A DNA stretch of 64,000 nucleotides from Rubripirellula obstinata (lineage in GTDB: Bacteria; Planctomycetota; Planctomycetia; Pirellulales; Pirellulaceae), in the NCBI RefSeq assembly GCF_001642955.1, contig NZ_LWSK01000010.1, forward strand, positions 1 through 64,000. The letters are read 5' to 3'. Made by a program: the position numbers and the translations under genes. This document shows positions 34,724 through 44,085 of the stretch, piece after piece. Below the pieces are notes generated by a model. It did no database searches. It was not told the origin of the DNA and saw only the letters and a list, made by a program, of their open reading frames with translations. Positions within the stretch are counted from its first letter, which is position 1. Every line of letters begins with the position of its first letter.

Positions 34724-36691
34724 ATGACTCAATCTATTCGCGATTCGATCTACGATGAAATCGCCTCAATTCGGCTGATCGATCCCCACACCCACATTGA
34801 TCCGCACGCGCCAGCATCATCGACATTGGCGGATATTCTGGGCTACCACTATTACACTGAATTGGCCCATTCGGCGGGGATGCCTAAAGACCAGATTGAG
34901 GAACCAGGGATCGGACCAAGGGAACTGGTCAAACGTCTTGCGCTGAACCTGCAGCCGATCGAAAACACAGCGAATTATCGTTGGCTGATTGAATTGTGCC
35001 GCAAGTTTTTTGGTTTCCAGCACGATCGAATCAACGCATCGAATTGGGAATCGCTCTACGATTCAGCCGAGTCAAAGATGGCCCGCGCCGATTGGTCTCA
35101 GATGGTCTTGGACCAGAGCAACGTCGAATCGGTTTTTTTGACGAACGATTTTGATGATGATCTGGAAGGCTTCGATTCAAACACCTACATCCCGTGTCTG
35201 CGAACCGATGACTTGGTGTTCCATCTGGCAAAATCATCGGTGCAAGAACGCTTGGTTGGATGTAGCGGCATCGAGTTGGATGGTTCGTTGGCGAGCCTGC
35301 GATCCAGTTTGCATCAACGGTTTGAACACTTTGTTGGTCGCGGAGCCAGGGCGTGCGCGATTTCAATTCCACCGACTTTCGTTCCCACACCGGTCAGCGA
35401 TGGTCGTGCGGCCAGCGCGTTAACGCAAGTTTTGAAACAAGGCGAACTCGCCGACGTCGCCCACCGTGATGCGTTGTCTCGACGAGTGTTTTGGACCTTG
35501 GCAGAATTGTGTGACGAGTTTGGATTGCCGTTCGATTTGATGATTGGCGTCAATCGCGGTGTCTATCCTGGCGGCGTTTATCAAGGGCAAGATTTGTACG
35601 ACAGTCGCGTGTCGTTGACTCAGTATCGTGAATTGTTCAATGCTTTTCCGAACGTCAAGTTTCCAGTTTCTGTCCTGGCCAGTGTTACCAATCAAGAATT
35701 AGTCAGCCACGCTTGGATTTTTCCCAACGTCATCACCAATGGGCATTGGTGGTACAGCAATACGCCTTCGTTTATTGCTCGTGATGCAATGGCTCGTTTG
35801 GAAGCAGTCCCGCAAAACAAACAAATCGCGTACTACAGCGATGCCTACAAATTGGAATTTGTCTGGCCCAAATTTGACATGTACCGAAATGTCTTGGCCG
35901 ACTTGCTGGCGGAACATTTTGTCGGTCGCTGCGGATGGAACGAAGAGCGGGCGGTTGAATTGGGCCGGCGGATTCTTCGCGACAACGTCGATGAAATTTT
36001 CCCGGCTCGTGATCTGCCACTTTCCAAGCCAGGTGCCAGCGATACGATCGTAGAAGACCCCGACGCAACCGTTGACGACATCCTGTTGGCCGGATCATCC
36101 GCGGCGTTGGCTGCGGGTGCGATCGGGATGGTCGAAGTTGATGCGGCTGATTCGGTCGACGACACTTTGTCGATGGAAACGGTGGTCGAAGAATTGGCAG
36201 ATGACTCAGGCGACGATCAGTCCGATCTGGCCGACTTGCCCACCCAAATCGAAGACAATGACGAAACGGTCCGCATTGAAGAAGAGATTGACGAGGATTC
36301 GGTGGAATTTGATTTGGATCCAAGTCCCAGTGATGCCGAAGTCGACGTTTTAGAGACATCCGACGTCGTGATTTCGGATGTTGCGAACGAGGAAACTGTC
36401 GATTTGGAAGACTTGCAAGTCGATGAACCCGCGTTGGACGTCGGCGATTTGCTAAGCGATTCCGAAGTCGATCCAGGATTGGAAACAGTCGGTCTTGACG
36501 ATGAAACAATGAATCCCGCAATTACGCCGCTGCGAAATGAAGATTCATTTTCTCCCGACGAAGATTCGATTCAAGTCAAACCCGATCCGCTGACCGGCGA
36601 GCTGAAATTTAATACTCCGACCGATCAGAATGCCGATGACGACACAGACGATTTGCTAATTGACTTCCTGGACGACGACGATTCAAAGTAG
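34724..36691 (+). CDS. Uronate isomerase-like amidohydrolase fused to an acidic tail
   Basis: 655 residues from ATG 34724. Residues 1-440 match the uronate isomerase (UxaC) type of the amidohydrolase superfamily: metal ligands His22 and His24 in DPHTHIDP, then ALNLQP, TNDFDDD, the GVNRGVYP strand and a late NGHWWYSN segment. UxaC interconverts glucuronate and fructuronate. The remaining 210 residues are very acidic (DEDSVEFDLDPSPSD, DLLIDFLDDDDSK) and resemble no enzyme domain. Family members normally end near residue 470. The tail may keep the protein soluble or bind a partner. No other uronate catabolic gene is beside it, so activity and substrate are uncertain. Confidence 0.82.
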   Translation: MTQSIRDSIYDEIASIRLIDPHTHIDPHAPASSTLADILGYHYYTELAHSAGMPKDQIEEPGIGPRELVKRLALNLQPIENTANYRWLIELCRKFFGFQHDRINASNWESLYDSAESKMARADWSQMVLDQSNVESVFLTNDFDDDLEGFDSNTYIPCLRTDDLVFHLAKSSVQERLVGCSGIELDGSLASLRSSLHQRFEHFVGRGARACAISIPPTFVPTPVSDGRAASALTQVLKQGELADVAHRDALSRRVFWTLAELCDEFGLPFDLMIGVNRGVYPGGVYQGQDLYDSRVSLTQYRELFNAFPNVKFPVSVLASVTNQELVSHAWIFPNVITNGHWWYSNTPSFIARDAMARLEAVPQNKQIAYYSDAYKLEFVWPKFDMYRNVLADLLAEHFVGRCGWNEERAVELGRRILRDNVDEIFPARDLPLSKPGASDTIVEDPDATVDDILLAGSSAALAAGAIGMVEVDAADSVDDTLSMETVVEELADDSGDDQSDLADLPTQIEDNDETVRIEEEIDEDSVEFDLDPSPSDAEVDVLETSDVVISDVANEETVDLEDLQVDEPALDVGDLLSDSEVDPGLETVGLDDETMNPAITPLRNEDSFSPDEDSIQVKPDPLTGELKFNTPTDQNADDDTDDLLIDFLDDDDSK

Positions 36692-36697
36692 CGTCGT

Positions 36698-38245
36698 CTA
36701 CTCGCGTTTTTCTGAAATGATTCGGTTGATTGCGTTTAGCATCGCCAAAATCGTGCTCTCAACGCTGTCGGTACTAACTCCGATGCCTCGGTAAGTCTTG
36801 CCTTTGTATTCCACTTCCAGATTTACTTCGCCAATCGCGTCCCGACCCAGCGTGGCGCTGCGGACGCGAAAGTCTTTGCAGACCACTTCGATGCCGGTGA
36901 TCTTTTCGACAGCCCAAAACGCAGCGTCGATCGGTCCATCGCCCTGCTCTACCCTTTGGGTCTTTTCATCGTCGCCATGCTTCAGCGTGACCTCGACCAC
37001 TGGCGTACGATTTTTGCCGCTGGTGACCGTGTAATCGATCAACGCCCATTCCTGTTCGACGCTACCGCTGATTTGTTGTTGCACCAACGCGATGATGTCA
37101 CCGTCATAGATCTCTTTTTTCTTATCCGCCAAGATTTTGAATTGCTCGAACACCGTGACCAACTGTTCGGGACTCAAAGAAAACCCAAGCGTCTTTGCTC
37201 GGTCGGCTAAGGCTGCTCGTCCGCTGTGCTTGCCAAGCACAAGATCGGTTTTCGAGAAGCCAACATCTTCGGGCGACATGATTTCATAGGTGCTGCGTTC
37301 TTTCAGCATGCCGTCTTGGTGGATGCCGGATTCATGTGCGAAGGCATTGCGACCGACGATGGCCTTGTTGCGTTGCACTTGAATGCCCGTCGTCTTACTA
37401 ACCAAGCGGCTGGCGGGGACCAGTCGCTGGGTATCGATCGCGGTCGTGCAGTTGAAAAAGTCTTGACGTGTTTTCATCGCCATTACAATTTCTTCCAGAG
37501 CCGCATTGCCGGCCCGTTCACCGATGCCGTTGATCGTGCATTCAATCTGCCCCGCCCCGGCTGCCACGGCCGCCATGCTGTTGGCGACTGCCATTCCAAG
37601 ATCATTGTGACAATGCGTACTCAAGATCGCTTTATCGATGTTGGGCACACGATTGCGGACCATCGAAAATCGATCAAAAATTTCGTTGGGCGTGGTGTAG
37701 CCAACGGTGTCGGGCATGTTGATCGTGGTGGCACCAGCGTCGATCGCGGCTTCGACGACGCGGCAAAGGAAATCGTCTTCGGTTCGGCAAGCGTCTTCGG
37801 GTGAAAATTCGATGTCGTCGCAAAGATTGCGAGCCCGCTTCACGCCGGCGATTGCTCGCTGGACGATTTCGTCAGGCGTCATTCGCAGCTTGAATTCACG
37901 ATGGATCGCGCTGGTGGCCAAGAAGACGTGAATCCGTCCCTGCTTGGCCGGCTTTACCGCTTCCGCCGCCGCATCGATATCCTTGTCACTGCATCGTGCC
38001 AATCCGCAGATCGTGGAACGCTGGATTGTTTCGGCAACTTTCTTGACGGATTCAAAATCACCAGGCGACGCGATCGGAAAACCGGCCTCGATAATATCGA
38101 CGCCCATTTCGTCCAGCAGGCTGGCAACTTCCAGCTTTTCGGCCAGGTTCATGCTCGCACCGGGCGACTGTTCGCCATCACGCAGCGTGGTGTCAAAGAT
38201 TCGGATCATCCGCGGCGATTCGTGGGGCTGCGAGGATGTCGTCAT
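36698..38245 (-). CDS. leuA: 2-isopropylmalate synthase
   Basis: 515 residues. The TIM-barrel catalytic domain begins with [16 protein letters not shown], has the HCHNDLGMA metal-binding motif and GIGERAGNA, and is followed by a C-terminal regulatory domain ([42 protein letters not shown]) that binds leucine in characterised enzymes. It condenses acetyl-CoA with 2-oxoisovalerate in the first step of leucine synthesis. Length is standard for the long bacterial form. It converges on the uronate isomerase-like gene with only six bases between the stop codons. No other leu genes are adjacent. Confidence 0.97.
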   Translation of the reverse strand: MTTSSQPHESPRMIRIFDTTLRDGEQSPGASMNLAEKLEVASLLDEMGVDIIEAGFPIASPGDFESVKKVAETIQRSTICGLARCSDKDIDAAAEAVKPAKQGRIHVFLATSAIHREFKLRMTPDEIVQRAIAGVKRARNLCDDIEFSPEDACRTEDDFLCRVVEAAIDAGATTINMPDTVGYTTPNEIFDRFSMVRNRVPNIDKAILSTHCHNDLGMAVANSMAAVAAGAGQIECTINGIGERAGNAALEEIVMAMKTRQDFFNCTTAIDTQRLVPASRLVSKTTGIQVQRNKAIVGRNAFAHESGIHQDGMLKERSTYEIMSPEDVGFSKTDLVLGKHSGRAALADRAKTLGFSLSPEQLVTVFEQFKILADKKKEIYDGDIIALVQQQISGSVEQEWALIDYTVTSGKNRTPVVEVTLKHGDDEKTQRVEQGDGPIDAAFWAVEKITGIEVVCKDFRVRSATLGRDAIGEVNLEVEYKGKTYRGIGVSTDSVESTILAMLNAINRIISEKRE

Positions 38246-38360
38246 CGAAGTGCTTCCAAGAGAGTGGGAAAAGGACAGGGGCTAAAGCATAAAAGAAAAA
38301 TGTCTGATCGCTAGGCGACCAGGGTTTTCAATGTGTTTTCTTCGCTGCTTCGCGAGTGAA

Positions 38361-38458
38361 GTAGGCCGGAACAAGCGAAACGCAGTTCCGGAAATTGCAT
38401 CGCACTGCATTTTACTGTGCCGTATTGCCGGAACTTCGCTTCGCTTGTTCCGGCCTAC
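38361..38458. repeat. Palindromic repeat, family A, copy 3
   Basis: GTAGGCCGGAACAAGCGAAACGCAG at the left and CTTCGCTTCGCTTGTTCCGGCCTAC at the right. It lies between the start of leuA and the end of the ABC permease gene. Confidence 0.88.
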
Positions 38459-38506
38459 ATCATGTTGATCAGGACCGAATAACAGTATCAATGGTTCATG
38501 CGATTT

Positions 38507-39355
38507 CTAAGAACTTGCACTGCGGTAGCTGAGCAGTGCTTTTCGGAATACCCAACGGCTAGCCAGGACGCTCAGGACGGTCGCAACCAACGCCCAACCC
38601 ATGAACATCCATTCTTGGTCGGTGCGGGGATCGATCGGTTTGGCGATCAGTCGCGCTGGCACATTGACGACCAACAAAACGGGAATCACGAAGGTAAAGA
38701 AACCGTACAGCGGTGCGCCCCAACCGCGATTGTAGATTTCCATCGGGTAACGGCTGAAGTTGGTGATGTAAAACCAAAAATTGTACAGCGTTTGATTGCG
38801 ACCCAACCAAATGCTGGTCGCGCTTAAACAAATCATCAGGCTATACATGATCGTTACGCCGCAGGCCAAGAAAATCAAATACAGAATCACCGACAGTGCC
38901 GACGGAATCATCGGATCGACGTCTCGGGTGGCGAGTCGAAATAACGCGACTCCCGCGATCAACAGTCCTGCGAAGAAGTTCGACAGCGCACTCCAATCCA
39001 TCCGACGAAACGAAATCAGGAATTGAGTGTCAATCGGTTTCAGTAAAGCAAAGTCCAGCCCGCCGGTCCGGATCATCTCGCTAAACTCTTCCGCGTTGGG
39101 CATGAAGAACGCTTGCACCAATGAATTGATGAACCACGTCGTTGCGATGAACAGAAAGAATTTTTCGCGGTCCCATCCGCTGCCTTCACCGATCGTGTCG
39201 GTGTACTGAAAAATGATCAGGTAAAAACCAACGTTCATCGCCGTCCAACCCAAACTGCTGATGCATTGCAGAATGAAGTTGGTGCGAAAGGTCATGTCAC
39301 GCACTAACGAGTTCCGCGCGAACGTTGCTAGGACTTTTCCATAGGAAGGTTTCAT
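38507..39355 (-). CDS. ABC-2 family transporter permease
   Basis: 282 residues from ATG 39355. Six hydrophobic segments, with an ABC-2/DUF990-type pattern: an N-terminal amphipathic part (GKVLATFARNSLVRDMTFRTNF), then FYLIIFQYTD, LLKPIDTQFL and FWFYITNFSRYPMEIY, which is typical of this permease subfamily. Such permeases pair with a separate ATPase to export lipids, glycans or drugs. A second permease lies five bases upstream on the same strand and the pair is an operon. No ATPase gene is in the window beside them, so one must be encoded elsewhere or lost. The substrate is unknown. Confidence 0.85.
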   Translation of the reverse strand: MKPSYGKVLATFARNSLVRDMTFRTNFILQCISSLGWTAMNVGFYLIIFQYTDTIGEGSGWDREKFFLFIATTWFINSLVQAFFMPNAEEFSEMIRTGGLDFALLKPIDTQFLISFRRMDWSALSNFFAGLLIAGVALFRLATRDVDPMIPSALSVILYLIFLACGVTIMYSLMICLSATSIWLGRNQTLYNFWFYITNFSRYPMEIYNRGWGAPLYGFFTFVIPVLLVVNVPARLIAKPIDPRTDQEWMFMGWALVATVLSVLASRWVFRKALLSYRSASS

Positions 39356-39360
39356 TTGCG

Positions 39361-40251
39361 TCAGCCTCCGTAGCCACTGTAACGACGCACGCCTCGATTA
39401 AACGCAAACCGGCAGACCACGATAAAGAACGTCAACCAAGCCGCTTCGATTGCCATTTCCATCGGCAAGTCCTCGTCCGGGATTTTTCCCAAGAACACCG
39501 CCGCAGGAAAGTAGGCCAAGTATTTTAAAGGCAGAAAAGTGACGATGGTTTCAATCGAATCGGGCAACAACGAAAGTGGAAACATGTGTCCCGACAGAAA
39601 GAAACTGAACAGCATGTAAATGAACAGCAGCGAAGAGACTTCCAAGAACCAGAAACCGATCATTCCAATCGCGGCTTCCAGAAAAAAGCCAATCATGAAT
39701 CCCATCAGCAGCGTGCCGATGAACGCAGTCATGCGATACGGTGGCGGCCAACCATCGACGAAGTAATCGCGGCACAGAAAAAACACCAACGCAAATGGAG
39801 CGATCGCAACCGCATAGAACGCTAACTTGTGTGCGATCCGCGTCAGCAGCAGCAATCCGATCAGGTCCACTGGTTGGATCAAGTAACGTTTGATTTCGCC
39901 TTCACGAATCTCGCGAGCGATTCCGGACGCCAAACCAGGCATGCTGGAAAACGCTCTTGCGATCATCGTTAGCAGGTAGTAAGCAACGATCTCGCGAAAC
40001 CCAAATCCGCCAATCGTTGCGGCTTCTTCGCCTTCGGCATTGCCGATCGCATCGAAGACGGCGAACCAAAGGAACACCTGAGTCACGATGGGCAGAAACC
40101 GCATCAGGGTGCCGAGTGCGAAATCACCTCGATAAACCAATCGTTCACCGAGTGCCGTCTTCAAAATTGATCCGTAAGTCCGCAATTTTTGGCGGGTTCC
40201 GGTCAAGTGCGTCGGCACAGAATGGGTGGGGGAGTTAGCGGCAGTACTCAC
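39361..40251 (-). CDS. ABC-2 family transporter permease, second subunit
   Basis: About 296 residues if it starts at GTG 40251; the core probably begins at LRTYGSILKTALGERLVYRGDF, and a TTG start there cannot be excluded. The six-helix pattern includes YLLTMIARAFSS, EGEIKRYLIQPVDL (mirroring LLKPID in the partner) and PLKYLAYFPAAVFLGK. The stop is five bases before the partner ATG, so the two probably form a heterodimer. The closest family is the DUF990/YadH-like permease group. The start remains the main uncertainty. Confidence 0.8.
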   Translation of the reverse strand: MSTAANSPTHSVPTHLTGTRQKLRTYGSILKTALGERLVYRGDFALGTLMRFLPIVTQVFLWFAVFDAIGNAEGEEAATIGGFGFREIVAYYLLTMIARAFSSMPGLASGIAREIREGEIKRYLIQPVDLIGLLLLTRIAHKLAFYAVAIAPFALVFFLCRDYFVDGWPPPYRMTAFIGTLLMGFMIGFFLEAAIGMIGFWFLEVSSLLFIYMLFSFFLSGHMFPLSLLPDSIETIVTFLPLKYLAYFPAAVFLGKIPDEDLPMEMAIEAAWLTFFIVVCRFAFNRGVRRYSGYGG

Positions 40252-40461
40252 AAAGTGACTGTATGAAAAGGAAGGAAGCAAAGAGCTGGTTTCCCACCTT
40301 GATAGTCGTAATGCTGGATTCAGGGTAGGCCGTGGCAAGCCTTCAGCGAGGTGCGGCGACGCTAGTCCTGGAGGGACGAAAGCTCGGTGCCGGGTGCGAA
40401 GCCCCCGGAATCAATGCAACAAACAACCTTCTCAGCCTGGATCACCGGGCAATGCGGTAGG

Positions 40462-40488
40462 CCCGGCCGCTTACGCGTCGCGGCTCAC
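40462..40488. repeat. Family E repeat fragment
   Basis: CCCGGCCGCTTACGCGTCGCGGCTCAC matches the right arm of the repeat at 11565-11630. It lies in the 290-bp gap between the permeases and fliO; the rest of that gap has no gene. Confidence 0.65.
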
Positions 40489-40541
40489 TTTAGTCGCCCG
40501 GTCGTGACGCGGCTCGCTGCACTGCGGCCCGCTGCACTGCG

Positions 40542-41237
40542 TTACGCGGTCGTGAACAGGCTGCCGCGGGTTCGTGGTGCGGGCGCTGCGGCGGGCTGAC
40601 CCAGGAAACCGTCGCCGGCTGGTTCGCGTTCAATTGACTTTAGCGTGTCGGTGAATTTGGCCTTCGAATCACCGATGCAGTGCGCGGTCAGGTTTCTTAC
40701 TTCTTCGGGATCGGTGATTTCAGAGATCGGTGTGATTCCGCTGGCGGTTTGCGCCACGACCAGAATACGACTGCCCAAGCGAATCATCGTGATCCGTGTT
40801 CGCGGGTCGATCGGCGTGGTGCCGAGTGTTTGAATGACCTCGTTTGGAATCGCACCGCCCATGGTCTTGGATCCGTACTTTCGCGACACCCAAACCAGAG
40901 CTGCGAACAAGCCCAAGACAACCGCCAAACTGGACGTCACGGTTACCAGCGGTGCGGCGAACTGGTTCTTGGATTCACTAGCAGTGACTGGTTCGCCATC
41001 GCTGTTATTACTGATCAGCAATTTTGGAAACGAGCTTTTCTTTGTCGGTTCAGAAGCAACCGCAACATCCGGCGGTCGTCCGTAAACAGAGGCCTCGACG
41101 TTTTCACGTCCGGCGAATGATTGATGGTTGTAGTCTTGGCCGTTTGCGACTGGTGAACTGACGACTGGTGAACTGACGATTGATGAACTAATCGCGAACA
41201 GCAATAGAGTGCAAGTGACGATGATGGATCGATTCAT
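40542..41237 (-). CDS. fliO: FliO-like flagellar biosynthesis protein
   Basis: 231 residues from ATG 41237. A signal-like N-terminus (IIVTCTLLLFAISSSIVSS) and a second hydrophobic helix (LVTVTSSLAVVLGLFAALVWVS) precede the FliO C-terminal domain with PNEVIQTLGTTPIDPRTRITMIRLGSRILVV, the usual beta-rich region after the membrane helix. FliO helps build the FliPQR export gate in the basal body. It is downstream of fliN on the same strand, as in flagellar operons. Unusually, fliP, fliQ and fliR do not follow; ABC permeases do. VSSPVVSSPVAN is a small repeat in the periplasmic linker. Confidence 0.85.
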   Translation of the reverse strand: MNRSIIVTCTLLLFAISSSIVSSPVVSSPVANGQDYNHQSFAGRENVEASVYGRPPDVAVASEPTKKSSFPKLLISNNSDGEPVTASESKNQFAAPLVTVTSSLAVVLGLFAALVWVSRKYGSKTMGGAIPNEVIQTLGTTPIDPRTRITMIRLGSRILVVAQTASGITPISEITDPEEVRNLTAHCIGDSKAKFTDTLKSIEREPAGDGFLGQPAAAPAPRTRGSLFTTA

Positions 41238-41261
41238 GCTGCGTTTTCCTGGAAGCCGATG

Positions 41262-41296
41262 CTGAGGCCGTATTTCGCTCCGCTCAATACGGTTTA
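41262..41296. repeat. Family B relative
   Basis: GAGGCCGTATTTCGCTCCGC followed by TCAATACGGTTTACC, a compact hairpin related to 429-506 and 15484-15518, between fliO and fliN. Confidence 0.5.
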
Positions 41297-41322
41297 CCGA
41301 ACCTGCAAAGCAAAAAATTCAA

Positions 41323-41850
41323 CTACGCGCCGACAAGCTCAGTCACGCGTATACAGAAATTATCGTTCATCACCAATACTTCTCCGCGAGCAACCAAGCG
41401 TCCGTTGACAAAAATATCAACCGGGTCGCCCGCCAACTTGTCGAGCGCCACGACGCTGCCGCCGCGAAGTTGCAGAACCTCTTCCAGTCGCATGCGGGTT
41501 CGACCGAGTTCAACCCGCAGGTCCATTTCCACTTCGCCAAGCAAATCGATCGGCTGCGACGGATTGGCGTCTGAATCGGGTGTCAGATCGCCGAGTGCAT
41601 AGGGCTTGGGCGAACCATCGCCAGCGGCCGCGGGTGCTGAATCATCAACGGCTTGATCAAGATTTTGCGATGCCTCAGCGAGCAGTTTTTCGATGTCGTC
41701 TGTCGCGAGACTCTCTTGTGAGTCATCGGCACCGACATCGGTTGCTTTGTCAGTGGCAACCGAAGCGGGCGAATCGCTACCTGCATTTTCACCGGTTTCC
41801 GCCGGTGTGTCAGTTTTGGCTTCGTCGTTTTCGTTGGTGGGATCAGCCAC
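41323..41850 (-). CDS. fliN: Flagellar motor switch protein FliN
   Basis: 175 residues from ATG 41850. The SpoA/FliN domain forms the last 80 residues: LGEVEMDLRVELGRTRMRLEEVL, then LAGDPVDIFVNGRLVARGEVLV and FCIRVTELV. The first 95 residues are an acidic, Ser/Asp/Ala-rich extension that most FliN proteins lack in this length. FliN forms the cytoplasmic C-ring of the flagellar switch with FliM and FliG. It lies between fliL and fliO, as usual, but fliM is not between fliL and fliN here. A CheC-type phosphatase site is not seen. Confidence 0.93.
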   Translation of the reverse strand: MADPTNENDEAKTDTPAETGENAGSDSPASVATDKATDVGADDSQESLATDDIEKLLAEASQNLDQAVDDSAPAAAGDGSPKPYALGDLTPDSDANPSQPIDLLGEVEMDLRVELGRTRMRLEEVLQLRGGSVVALDKLAGDPVDIFVNGRLVARGEVLVMNDNFCIRVTELVGA

Positions 41851-41910
41851 GTAAGCGTCCTTCCGTTGGACAGTTTCACGCCAGTTTTCTGGCTTAGAAA
41901 CAGAAACGTT

Positions 41911-42492
41911 CTATTGTTCGATCAATTGATACGCTTTGAAGCCAACTCCAAGCAACATGTCTTCTGAAAGCAAATGATTGCATTCAGTCAAAATGCGACG
42001 TTCCAGCATTCCGTGATTGTTCTCGTTCAGCTCTTCCATTGAACTGTTGCGAATTTTTCGGCGAATCGCGTTTCGGAGCCTGCCTTCTTTTTCGACAAAC
42101 TGTTCCTTCATCTTTTCTTCGTTTTTGGTCAGAATTAGCCCGTAGATATCAATTTCGACACGGTAATTCTTGACTGTATCGTGTGGGCTAAAAATTTCGC
42201 CGTAGCGTCCCAATTGAAATTCGATCGGCTTATTTTCGTCGGTCGCCTGTTCCGCCGACTCGACGTCCAATTCCTGAACCGACTTAATCAACTTAGCTTC
42301 GGCAAGCGCGCTGACATCTTCGGCACTGGGCACCAAGAAGAAGAACATGGCCGTTTCCAGCAACACGATCACTCCCACGAATGCCATGATCAGCACCCGT
42401 GAACTGCTACCTCCAGCACCGGAGCCGCCTGCAGCACTGGATTGGGGCGTTTCTTCGCCGTCGACTTCAGGTTCGTTGTTTTCGTCAGCCAT
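41911..42492 (-). CDS. fliL: Flagellar basal body-associated protein FliL
   Basis: 193 residues from ATG 42492; the frame further upstream lies inside motB and is not the start. An acidic and Gly/Ser-rich cytoplasmic segment leads to one membrane helix (VLIMAFVGVIVLLETAMFFFLV) and the periplasmic stomatin-like FliL domain (IDIYGLILTKNEEKMKEQF, RNAIRRKIRN). FliL surrounds the stator and modulates torque. It starts 16 bp after the motB stop, so it is in the same transcript. Length is normal for FliL. Confidence 0.93.
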   Translation of the reverse strand: MADENNEPEVDGEETPQSSAAGGSGAGGSSSRVLIMAFVGVIVLLETAMFFFLVPSAEDVSALAEAKLIKSVQELDVESAEQATDENKPIEFQLGRYGEIFSPHDTVKNYRVEIDIYGLILTKNEEKMKEQFVEKEGRLRNAIRRKIRNSSMEELNENNHGMLERRILTECNHLLSEDMLLGVGFKAYQLIEQ

Positions 42493-42508
42493 GATATTTG
42501 AATCGTGA

Positions 42509-43288
42509 TTACGTACGGGTTCGACTGTTTGAGCCGTTGATGTTGATCGTCGCCGCATTTCTTTCATCGGCTGTTCCGAGCAAATCCTCGACTGTTTCGT
42601 CCAGCATGAAGGCTTCGACACGCGGGTTTTGCGTGACGGATCCACCATGACCACTGGTGCTCATCGGTTCGCTGTCCGCGGCCGATGAAATGCGGAATCG
42701 TGCTGATTCGATGCCTTCGGTTTCAACCAAGTATCGACGCACGGCCGACGCTCGCTTGATGCCCAACAACATTGCCTGATCGGTACCAGCGGTACGAGCG
42801 GCAAACTCTGCCGAGACGTGTCCGCGGATTTCGATCTTCTGTGGTTTCCCACGAAGTTGTTTCGCCAGGTTCCTCAGCACTGCGATGTCGTTTTCGCCAA
42901 GCTGGTAAGAGCCCATCTCGAAAAAGACCACGCTGCCCACCGCTGTCACTTGTCCAGGACGGACGATTCGGACCAAGGGGTCTTCGCCAACAGGAGCCTT
43001 TTCTGGGACTCCGCCGACCGCGGTGTCTTTCTTCTTGGCCCGGCCGGTCGTCGCCAACGGTGTGAACGCAGTGGAACGCGGTTTCTTTTCACCGGGTGAC
43101 AAAGCGTCCAGTGTTTTCTGGTAACCGAATTGTTGCTGCATCGAATCGACGAGCGCCTGATAGGTTTCTTCTTCTTTGATCTCGCTAAGCGAAACCAACA
43201 TGATAAAGAACGTTAACAGTAGGCTCATCATATCACCAAAGGTGACGACCCATTCGGGAATGCCAATTTCATCTGATTCTTCGTCCAT
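42509..43288 (-). CDS. motB: Flagellar motor stator protein MotB
   Basis: 259 residues from ATG 43288. The single N-terminal helix carries the ion-binding aspartate Asp19 (VTFGDMMSLLLTFFIMLVSL). The OmpA-like peptidoglycan-binding domain follows (FFEMGSYQLGENDI, IEIRGHVSAE, ASAVRRYLVE, FRISSAADSEP). MotB and MotA form the stator that drives rotation with protons or sodium; which ion is used cannot be fixed from sequence alone. The gene begins three bases after motA, so they are co-translated. A 30-residue tail after the OmpA domain is uncharacterised. Confidence 0.95.
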   Translation of the reverse strand: MDEESDEIGIPEWVVTFGDMMSLLLTFFIMLVSLSEIKEEETYQALVDSMQQQFGYQKTLDALSPGEKKPRSTAFTPLATTGRAKKKDTAVGGVPEKAPVGEDPLVRIVRPGQVTAVGSVVFFEMGSYQLGENDIAVLRNLAKQLRGKPQKIEIRGHVSAEFAARTAGTDQAMLLGIKRASAVRRYLVETEGIESARFRISSAADSEPMSTSGHGGSVTQNPRVEAFMLDETVEDLLGTADERNAATININGSNSRTRT

Positions 43289-43291
43289 GAT

Positions 43292-44053
43292 TTACTCCTC
43301 ACCGCGTTGGCTAGGTGGCAAGAACGTCTTCAGCTTTTGATCGATCGCACGCGGGCTTTCACCGGACTGGATCGCCATCACGCCACGAATGGCGATTTCC
43401 AGGCTAACCATTTCGTTGCGGCTGATCAGTCCAAGCTTTTCGGCGAACGGACAGAAGAACACGTTGGCGACAATCGCACCGTACATGGTCGTGATCAAAG
43501 CCACCGCCATCCCGGCACCAATGCCCGACGGATCGCTCATGTCTTGCAACATCATGATCAAACCCATCAAGGTTCCGATCATTCCGTACGCAGGTGCGAA
43601 ACGCCCTAGTTGATCCATGATGCCTTTGCCCTCTTTGTGCCGAACCGCGATCGCTTCGGTTTCGGTTCGCAGGACTTCTTCGACCACCTCAGGCGTGCTG
43701 CCATCGACTGCCATTTGAATACCTGTTTTAACCAACGGGTTGTCGATTTCACCGACCTTAGATTCCAAGGCCAACAAACCGTCGCGGCGAGCCGTTTCGG
43801 CAAGGTCAACGATTTGCTTGATCAGGCCAAGGCGATCTTCGCCCTTGTTCAAGATCACCTTCAACGCGATCTTGGGCGACTTCAGCATGCTCTTCAGCGG
43901 GAATGCGATCAGAGCGGCTGCGAACGCACCACCGATCACGACAAGCCCCGAAGGAACGTCGATGAACGCGGCGAACGGAGCGTTGCCCATTGCGATCGAG
44001 CCAAGGATCAAGCCCATGGCAAGAATCAATCCAATAACGCTGGCGATATCCAT
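43292..44053 (-). CDS. motA: Flagellar motor stator protein MotA
   Basis: 253 residues from ATG 44053. Four membrane segments are visible (IGLILAMGLILGSIAMG, GLVVIGGAFAAALIAF, then APAYGMIGTLMGLIMML and GAGMAVALITTMYGAIVANVFF). The cytoplasmic loop has charged residues (ALRHKEGK-type EAIAVRHKEGKGIMDQ) that engage FliG. The PomA/MotA sequence AYGMIGTLMGLIMML is diagnostic. It is the first stator gene after flbD, 32 bp downstream of it. The membrane segments and lengths are normal. Confidence 0.96.
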   Translation of the reverse strand: MDIASVIGLILAMGLILGSIAMGNAPFAAFIDVPSGLVVIGGAFAAALIAFPLKSMLKSPKIALKVILNKGEDRLGLIKQIVDLAETARRDGLLALESKVGEIDNPLVKTGIQMAVDGSTPEVVEEVLRTETEAIAVRHKEGKGIMDQLGRFAPAYGMIGTLMGLIMMLQDMSDPSGIGAGMAVALITTMYGAIVANVFFCPFAEKLGLISRNEMVSLEIAIRGVMAIQSGESPRAIDQKLKTFLPPSQRGEE

Positions 44054-44085
44054 AGTGTTTTAGCTGCAGTTGGTGAGGTCGAGGT

